Shown here: piece after piece, positions 58,807-64,000 of the stretch
How the letters are laid out: every line of letters begins with the position of its first letter
Numbering within the stretch: position 1 is the first letter of the stretch
NCBI RefSeq assembly: GCF_009766065.1
Contig: NZ_LMUE01000005.1
Span: 310,001 to 374,000 of the forward strand
Origin: Dyella sp. S184
GTDB taxonomy: Bacteria > Pseudomonadota > Gammaproteobacteria > Xanthomonadales > Rhodanobacteraceae
DNA length: 64,000 nucleotides
Direction: 5' to 3'
Notes under the pieces: model-generated
The model's database searches: none
Seen by the model: the letters and a program-made list of their open reading frames with translations, nothing else
Told to the model about the DNA's origin: nothing
Made by a program: the position numbers and the translations under genes

Positions 58807-59391
58807 ATGCGACTCGTCCTACTTGGTGCGCCCGGCTCGGGCAAAGGTACGCAGGCAACCCGGCTGAAGGTGGAGCTGGGCGTGCCGCATATCTCGACCG
58901 GCGACATGCTGCGTGCCGCGGTCGCGGCGGGCACCGCGATGGGACTCAAGGCCAAGGCGGTGATGGATGCCGGCCAGCTGGTGTCCGATGACATCCTGCT
59001 CGGCATGCTGGAAGAGCGTCTGGCCCAGGACGATGCCAGGGCGGGTTTCATCCTCGACGGTTATCCGCGCAATCTGGCCCAGGCCGATGCGCTCGATCAC
59101 CTGCTGATCAAGCTGAACCAGCCGCTGGATGCCGTGGTGAAGCTCGATGTGCCGAACGAAGCGATCATTGCCCGCTGCGAGATCCGCTTCAAGGCCGAAG
59201 GTCGTGCCGACGACAATCCGGATACCGTGCGCAAGCGTCTGGCGATCTACGCCGAGCAGACGGCACCAGTGGCGGAATTTTATGCCCGACGCGGCAAACT
59301 GCAGGTAGTCGATGGTGTCGGTGAACTGGCTGAGGTCACCGTGCGGGTCAAGCGCGCACTTCAGCAAGAATCAGCGGCAGCGAACAGCTGA
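58807..59391 (+). CDS. adk: Adenylate kinase
   Basis: 194 residues: Walker A GAPGSGKGTQA at 7-17, NMP-binding TGDMLRAAVAAG, DGYPRNLAQAD and the substrate arginines of EGRADDNPDTVRKRL. It is the short form without the LID insert, as in Xanthomonas. It interconverts ATP+AMP and 2 ADP. GGAG lies before the ATG at 58807. It is divergent from the PPi-phosphofructokinase and preceded by a strong hairpin in its leader. Confidence 0.95.
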   Translation: MRLVLLGAPGSGKGTQATRLKVELGVPHISTGDMLRAAVAAGTAMGLKAKAVMDAGQLVSDDILLGMLEERLAQDDARAGFILDGYPRNLAQADALDHLLIKLNQPLDAVVKLDVPNEAIIARCEIRFKAEGRADDNPDTVRKRLAIYAEQTAPVAEFYARRGKLQVVDGVGELAEVTVRVKRALQQESAAANS

Positions 59392-59438
59392 GCACATCGC
59401 GCTCCGATCGGAGCGGGTTGCAAGGAATTTCTCCCAGC

Positions 59439-60797
59439 ATGCGTATGCATATCCTCGGCATCTGCGGCACCTTCATGGGTGGTGTCGCTGCACTGGCGCG
59501 CGAACTGGGCCACACGGTCGAGGGTTCCGACGCCAACGTCTATCCGCCGATGAGCACCCAGCTCGAAGCGCTCGGCATCGAGCTGATGCGCGGCTATGCG
59601 GCCGAGCATCTGCAGCCAGCACCTGACTTGGTCGTGGTCGGCAATGCGATGACGCGCGGCAACCCCGCCGTCGAATACATGCTCGATACGCAGTTGCGCT
59701 ACATCTCCGGCCCACAGTGGCTGGGCGAGACGCTGCTGGCCGGGCGTGAGGTGCTTGCGGTGGCTGGCACCCACGGCAAGACCACCACCACCAGCCTGCT
59801 GGCACACCTGCTCGAACAGGCCGGACTTGCACCGGGTTTCCTGGTCGGCGGCGTGCCGGCCAATTTCGGCGTGTCGGCGCGGCTGGGGCAGGGCAAGCCA
59901 TTTGTCATTGAAGCGGACGAATACGACACCGCGTTCTTCGACAAGCGCTCGAAGTTCGTGCATTACCGGCCGCGCATCGCGATCCTCAACAATCTCGAAT
60001 ACGACCACGCGGACATCTTTCCGGATGTCGCGGCGATCCAGCGCCAGTTCCATCACCTGGTGCGCACCGTGCCGGGCAATGGCCGCTTGATCGTCAACGC
60101 TCACGACAAGCATCTGGCTGAAGTGCTGACAATGGGTTGCTGGACGCCGGTGGAAACCTTCGGTATCGGCTGCGGCGACTGGCAGGCGACCCTGGTCGAA
60201 GCGGATGGCTCGGCGTTCACCGTGCATCGCAGCGGCGAGTTGATCGGCGACGTGCACTGGTCGCTGCTCGGCAACCACAGCGTGATGAACGCGCTGGCTG
60301 CGCTGGCTGCTGCCACCGCGGCGGGCGCCGATCCGCGCGCGTTGCTGCCGGCATTCGCCACGTTCGAGAGCGTCAAGCGACGGATGGAGCTGGTCGGTGA
60401 AGTGAACGGTGTACGCGTCTACGACGACTTCGCCCACCACCCTACTGCGATCGCCACCACACTGGCCGGGCTGCGCGCCAAGGTTGGCGCCGCGCGCATC
60501 GTGGTGGCGCTGGAGCCACGCTCCAATTCGATGCGCCAGGGCGCGCATGCCGAGGCGCTGGCACCGTCGCTGGCCGATGCCGATGCCGTGGTATTCCTGC
60601 ATCGTCCCGAGCTGCCTTGGGATGCACGTCATGTCACGGCGGCACTCGGCGGTCGCGGCAGCACCGTCCCCAACGTGGATGCGCTGCTCGAAGCACTGCG
60701 CGCCCAGGTAAAGTCCGGCGACCAGGTGATCTTCATGTCCAACGGCGGCTTCGAGGCAGCGCCGCGGCGGTTTGTCGAGCGCCTGCGGCACGATTGA
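59439..60797 (+). CDS. mpl: UDP-N-acetylmuramate:L-alanyl-gamma-D-glutamyl-meso-diaminopimelate ligase
   Basis: About 452 residues of the Mur ligase family. It begins MHILGICGTFMGGVAALARELG, typical of Mpl, and has the ATP motif GTHGKTTTTSLLAHLLE, EADEYDTAFFDKRSKFVHY and NNLEYDHADIF. Mpl attaches recycled murein tripeptide to UDP-MurNAc, allowing peptidoglycan recycling. Two nearby ATG codons (59439 and 59445) are possible, with the AAGGA site rather far upstream. It lies 47 bases after adk and may share its transcript. Confidence 0.93.
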   Translation: MRMHILGICGTFMGGVAALARELGHTVEGSDANVYPPMSTQLEALGIELMRGYAAEHLQPAPDLVVVGNAMTRGNPAVEYMLDTQLRYISGPQWLGETLLAGREVLAVAGTHGKTTTTSLLAHLLEQAGLAPGFLVGGVPANFGVSARLGQGKPFVIEADEYDTAFFDKRSKFVHYRPRIAILNNLEYDHADIFPDVAAIQRQFHHLVRTVPGNGRLIVNAHDKHLAEVLTMGCWTPVETFGIGCGDWQATLVEADGSAFTVHRSGELIGDVHWSLLGNHSVMNALAALAAATAAGADPRALLPAFATFESVKRRMELVGEVNGVRVYDDFAHHPTAIATTLAGLRAKVGAARIVVALEPRSNSMRQGAHAEALAPSLADADAVVFLHRPELPWDARHVTAALGGRGSTVPNVDALLEALRAQVKSGDQVIFMSNGGFEAAPRRFVERLRHD

Positions 60798-60859
60798 GTC
60801 TGCGCTCGGCGTGATGGTTACCGCTGACCGGAGGCCGTGGCACTCGTTACACTTGCCGC

Positions 60860-61462
60860 ATGGCTGCCCAATCGCCACTCATCGAGTTGCCCTTGTTCCC
60901 GCTGTCCTCCGTGCTGTTTCCCGGGGGCCAGTTGCAGCTGCGCATCTTCGAGCCACGCTATCTCGACCTGGTGCGCGAGTGCACGCGTCATGGCACCGGT
61001 TTCGGCGTGTGCCTGATCCTCGAGGGGCACGAGGCAGGTGCGCCGGCGGTGCCGGCGGCGATCGGCACGATGGCGCGGATCAGCGATTTCCATAGCGGCG
61101 AGGACGGCCTGCTTGGCATCACTGCCGAGGGTGGTTCGCGCTTCCGGGTCGCGCGTAGCCGGGTGCGCTCCGATGGCCTGGTGCGTGGCGATGCGGAAGT
61201 CTGGCCAGCCGAGCCGGAGTTGGCGGTGCCAGTGGAATTCGCCCTGCTGCAGAGCATCCTTGAACGATTGATCGAGACGATGGCGCCGCACTGGCGGCAT
61301 GCTCCACGCAGTTCATATGACGACGCCAGTTGGCTGGGCTTTCGTCTCACCGAACTGCTGCCACTGGACAAGGCCGAGCAGCAGCACATGCTCGAGTTGA
61401 CTGATCCGCTGCTGCGGCTGGCCGAGCTGCGTGACATCCTGCCGCGCTTCCAGAAGCCGTGA
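60860..61462 (+). CDS. LON substrate-binding-domain protein (peptidase S16, N-terminal-like)
   Basis: A 200-residue protein consisting only of the LON N-terminal domain: LPLFPLSSVLFPGGQLQLRIFEPRYLDL at the start and an all-helical second half (GFRLTELLPLDKAEQQHMLEL). It has no ATPase or protease domain, so it is not a protease in itself; stand-alone LON domains are thought to bind proteins or act as adaptors. It lies 62 bases after mpl, which may make it part of that transcript. Confidence 0.88.
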   Translation: MAAQSPLIELPLFPLSSVLFPGGQLQLRIFEPRYLDLVRECTRHGTGFGVCLILEGHEAGAPAVPAAIGTMARISDFHSGEDGLLGITAEGGSRFRVARSRVRSDGLVRGDAEVWPAEPELAVPVEFALLQSILERLIETMAPHWRHAPRSSYDDASWLGFRLTELLPLDKAEQQHMLELTDPLLRLAELRDILPRFQKP

Positions 61463-61521
61463 ACGCGCAGCAGGTAAACTGACCAGCCGCACACCTGCAC
61501 TTTCCGATGGAGTCGATACGC

Positions 61522-62340
61522 ATGGGCACCCTGGCCGGCAAGACCTTGTTCATCACCGGCGCCTCGCGCGGCATCGGCCTGGCGATTGCACTGCGCGCTG
61601 CGCGCGATGGTGCCAACATCGTCATCGCAGCCAAGAGTGGTGTGCCGAATCCGAAGCTGCCCGGTACGATCCATACCGCTGCCAGCGCCGTCGAGGCAGC
61701 CGGCGGCAACGCGCTGGCGCTGCAGGTGGATATCCGCGAAGAGGATCAGGTACGTGCTGCGGCGGCGCAGGCGGCCGAGCGCTTTGGTGGCATCGACATC
61801 GTGGTCAACAATGCCAGCGCGATCTGGCTGGCCGGCACTGCCGATACGCCAATGAAGCGTTACGACCTGATGCACCAGGTCAATACCCGCGGCACCTTCC
61901 TGGTCACCCAGAGCTGTCTGCCGTACCTGAAACAGGCGGCCAACCCACATGTATTGATGCTTTCGCCGCCGCCGAACCTCGACCCGAAATGGTTCGCGCC
62001 GCACACGGCTTACACCATCGCCAAGTACGGTATGAGCCTGTGCGTGCTCGGCATGAGTGCGGAGTTCGCGCCGCTCGACATCGCGGTCAACGCGTTGTGG
62101 CCGCGCACGGTGATAGCCACGGCGGCGATCGGCATGATCGATGGCGTCAAGCCCGAGCATTGCCGCAAGCCGGAAATCGTCGCCGACGCTACGCACGCCA
62201 TCCTGACCCGTCCGTCGCGCAGTTATACCGGCCAATTTTTCATTGATGAAGAAATCTTGCGAATGTCAGGCGTAAATAATTTCGACTGCTATGCAGTATC
62301 TCCCGGTATGCCGTTATTGCCGGATTTATTCCTCGACTGA
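61522..62340 (+). CDS. Short-chain dehydrogenase/reductase (HSDL2-like)
   Basis: 272 residues with the NAD(P) motif TGASRGIGLAIALRAARDGA, NNASAIWL and the active-site YTIAKYG (Y-x3-K). Together with LMLSPPPNLDPKWF this matches the HSDL2-like subgroup of SDR enzymes, whose substrate in bacteria is unknown. The start at 61522 has GGAG eight bases upstream; ATG 61507 is an alternative. The last codons are less GC-rich than the rest (AATTTTTCATTGATGAAG), unlike the neighbouring genes. Confidence 0.88.
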   Translation: MGTLAGKTLFITGASRGIGLAIALRAARDGANIVIAAKSGVPNPKLPGTIHTAASAVEAAGGNALALQVDIREEDQVRAAAAQAAERFGGIDIVVNNASAIWLAGTADTPMKRYDLMHQVNTRGTFLVTQSCLPYLKQAANPHVLMLSPPPNLDPKWFAPHTAYTIAKYGMSLCVLGMSAEFAPLDIAVNALWPRTVIATAAIGMIDGVKPEHCRKPEIVADATHAILTRPSRSYTGQFFIDEEILRMSGVNNFDCYAVSPGMPLLPDLFLD

Positions 62341-62465
62341 GGCCAATGTGACAGCAGACCGTACTGGTTTCTCGGTGTCTTGGAAGCGTTTCTAAGCCAT
62401 TCGGGCTATTCCTTAAAAGGTCATTCCGCTGCATTAATTCGGGCGTATAGTCCCCCACCAAGTTG

Positions 62466-62503
62466 CGCTATTGGAAATAGCGTCGGCGCACCTCACGTGC
62501 GCC
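62466..62503 (+). promoter_or_regulatory. Two adjacent hairpins upstream of the sigma-54 activator
   Basis: CGCTATT-GGA-AATAGCG (62466-62482) and GGCGCAC-CTCAC-GTGCGCC (62485-62503) stand two bases apart, 76 bases before the start. They may be part of the leader or an operator pair. No -24/-12 sigma-54 promoter was found here. Confidence 0.4.
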
Positions 62504-62578
62504 ATGCCATGCCATGGATGGATCTGAAAGCGTCCATGCTGACAACCCATCAACTTAGGGTTGGGACGGGAGGAGATG

Positions 62579-63925
62579 ATGGACGAGACTGCGAGGGGCG
62601 GCCGTTGCGTAGTCTGGTTTGGTCGACCCATAACTTCTGAGCAACATACCCTGGCCAACTCTGGTTGGTCAGTCCGGATAGCCAATATCAGCATGTGCGA
62701 AGGCGTTGGCGTCCGCGCGGGAGAAACCGTGGTGGCGATGGCCGATTTGCGCCATGGCGATGACCATGTGCTGCAGGCCATGGAGCATCAGATCGCTCAA
62801 TATCCGCAGCTGCCGTGGATTGCGCTGGTTTCGTCAGAGACGCCGACACAAGAGCCCCTGATAAAACGTGTTTTGCTCAACTGCGTCGACTTGTTCACAG
62901 CGCCGATCGATATGCAGCGGCTGCTGCAGACACTAGCGCGCTTCAGCGACGACAGGTCGCCATGCCTCGCGATACCCGAGCCGGATATGCTCGGCATGAT
63001 CGGGCAGAGTCGGGCGGTCCAGGCGATGCGCGCAAGCATTCGCAAATTCGCACCAGTGGATCTGCCCGTGCTGATCACGGGCGAAACGGGTACGGGAAAG
63101 GAAGTTGCCGCGAGCGCGTTGCATGGGTTGTCGGCACGCGCGGCGTGCCCGTTCGTGCCGATCAATTGCGGCGCATTGCCGTCTAACCTGGTCCAGTCGG
63201 AGCTGTTCGGTCACGAACGAGGCGCGTTTACCGGCGCCAATGCGCGGCGGATCGGTCACATTGAAAGCGCCTCCGGCGGTACGGTGTTCCTGGACGAGAT
63301 CGGTGACTTGCCACTGGAAGCGCAAACCAGCCTGCTGCGTTTCCTGCAGGAGGGCAGCATCGAGCGGGTTGGCAGCAGCCACTCGATCCATGCTGACGTA
63401 CGTGTCCTGGCAGCCACCCATGTCGATCTGGAGATGGCGGTAGCTGCAGGCCGTTTCCGCGAGGATCTCTATTATCGGCTCAATGTGCTGCGCCTTCGCA
63501 TGCCTGCATTGCGCGAGCGCGCGGATGACGTCGAGCTGCTTGCGCAACATTTTCTTGATGCCTTCCGCGAGCAGCACAGTAGCTGCGCCCGACTGTTCAG
63601 TAGTGCCGCCAAGCAGGCCATGCGCACATTTGAGTGGCCTGGCAACGTACGCGAGTTGCTCAATCGCGTGCAGCGCGCCGCGGTGGTGGCCGAGGGCGCA
63701 CTGATCAACGTGGCTGACCTGGACCTGCAGGATGTATCGCTGTCGTGCCCACCACGTTCCAGCCTGGGGCTGACCCGGGTGACAGCGGAGCGCGATGCCG
63801 TCGAGACCTGCCTGCGTGAGAGTCGTTACAACATCAGCGAATGCGCACGGCGGCTGAAGGTGTCGCGGGTCACTATCTATCGGTTGTGCAAGAAGCATCA
63901 GCTGGCACTCGAAGAAATGCGCTGA
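62579..63925 (+). CDS. Sigma-54-dependent Fis-family transcriptional activator
   Basis: 448 residues. The N-terminal 130 residues resemble a receiver-like domain with no clear phospho-acceptor motif (WFGRPITSEQ; ALVSSETPT). The AAA+ domain (about 140-370) has Walker A GETGTGKE at 168-175, the sigma-54 contact GAFTGA at 215-220 and Walker B GGTVFLDEIGD. A Fis-type HTH closes the protein (NISECARRLKVSRVTIYRLCKK). It activates sigma-54 promoters by remodelling the polymerase. VpsR- and FleQ-like relatives bind c-di-GMP, but no such motif is recognised here. ATG 62579 is preferred for spacing to GGAGG; 62576 is adjacent. Confidence 0.92.
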   Translation: MDETARGGRCVVWFGRPITSEQHTLANSGWSVRIANISMCEGVGVRAGETVVAMADLRHGDDHVLQAMEHQIAQYPQLPWIALVSSETPTQEPLIKRVLLNCVDLFTAPIDMQRLLQTLARFSDDRSPCLAIPEPDMLGMIGQSRAVQAMRASIRKFAPVDLPVLITGETGTGKEVAASALHGLSARAACPFVPINCGALPSNLVQSELFGHERGAFTGANARRIGHIESASGGTVFLDEIGDLPLEAQTSLLRFLQEGSIERVGSSHSIHADVRVLAATHVDLEMAVAAGRFREDLYYRLNVLRLRMPALRERADDVELLAQHFLDAFREQHSSCARLFSSAAKQAMRTFEWPGNVRELLNRVQRAAVVAEGALINVADLDLQDVSLSCPPRSSLGLTRVTAERDAVETCLRESRYNISECARRLKVSRVTIYRLCKKHQLALEEMR

Positions 63926-63948
63926 AGCGGTGTTGGCCGCCGTGCCGA

Positions 63949-64000
63949 TCAGAACATGTAGGGAATCTTGAAGTTCAGTGTGTAATTCGGTGCGTCTGGC
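63949..64000 (-). CDS. Outer-membrane beta-barrel protein, C-terminal end only
   Basis: The reverse strand reads PDAPNYTLNFKIPYMF and stops at 63949-63951. The alternating hydrophobic residues and final phenylalanine are the C-terminal beta-signal recognised by the BAM complex, so this is the last strand of an outer-membrane barrel, perhaps a TonB receptor or surface porin. Only 16 residues are visible, and the gene starts beyond the window. It converges on the sigma-54 activator with 23 bases between. Confidence 0.5.
   Translation of the reverse strand, partial: PDAPNYTLNFKIPYMF

Overview
The window is 64 kb of GC-rich bacterial chromosome. It most likely comes from a gammaproteobacterium of the Xanthomonadales/Lysobacterales, and Rhodanobacteraceae (Rhodanobacter, Dyella or Luteibacter type) fits best. 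The grounds are the base composition, a TonB-receptor carbohydrate-utilisation locus, a short LID-less adenylate kinase next to mpl and a PPi-type phosphofructokinase, and secreted S53 proteases. This placement is inference from gene content; no rRNA or tRNA gene was seen.

Layout. (1) 1-6.8 kb: an N-acetylglucosamine/chitin-oligosaccharide locus with the tail of a glucokinase-family sugar kinase, a TonB-dependent receptor, a GH20 beta-hexosaminidase and a NagX-type membrane protein. (2) 6.6-16.6 kb: a small membrane protein, the large helicase Lhr, a tandem pair of secreted trypsin-fold proteases, and an alpha/beta hydrolase. (3) 16.6-25.5 kb: a tripartite RND efflux operon, a YncE-like beta-propeller and a convergent OmpR-type two-component system. 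The same CTTAAG-N5-nnTAAG-N10-(-10) arrangement lies before both the efflux operon and the response regulator, suggesting one regulon. (4) 25.5-33.1 kb: an accessory block with a chimeric regulator (arm-binding domain of a P4-type integrase fused to a TrmB/LuxR regulator), a 16-bp perfect palindrome, and two paralogous S53 (kumamolisin/sedolisin) proteases sharing a conserved leader. (5) 33.2-41.5 kb: envelope genes (sulfotransferase, GT4 glycosyltransferase, polysaccharide deacetylase, LpxL-type acyltransferase, KdtA), TolC, Pcm and a TetR regulator. (6) 41.5-46.2 kb: a TPP riboswitch and thiC, a two-domain aspartyl-hydroxylase/sulfotransferase protein nine bases downstream, and a ferritin-like protein. 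(7) 46.2-50.6 kb: a quinone-reductase-like enzyme, an aldo/keto reductase and an MFS exporter, with a divergent LysR regulator. (8) 50.6-59.4 kb: pyrophosphate and nucleotide energy metabolism (soluble PPase, membrane H+-PPase, PPi-phosphofructokinase, adenylate kinase) interspersed with a prolyl-4-hydroxylase-like oxygenase, an S9 peptidase and an RcnB-like protein. (9) 59.4-64 kb: mpl, a LON-domain protein, an SDR, a sigma-54 activator, and the end of an outer-membrane beta-barrel gene on the minus strand.

Most of the window is ordinary chromosome. The least ordinary part is the 25.5-33 kb block, where the DNA-binding end of a phage-type integrase has been joined in frame to a signal-responsive regulator beside two secreted acid-type proteases. 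Second are the thiC-linked hydroxylase-sulfotransferase fusion and the shared box that appears to tie the two-component system to the efflux pump. Start codons were chosen by ribosome-binding site, signal peptide and family length, so many genes begin inside longer open frames.
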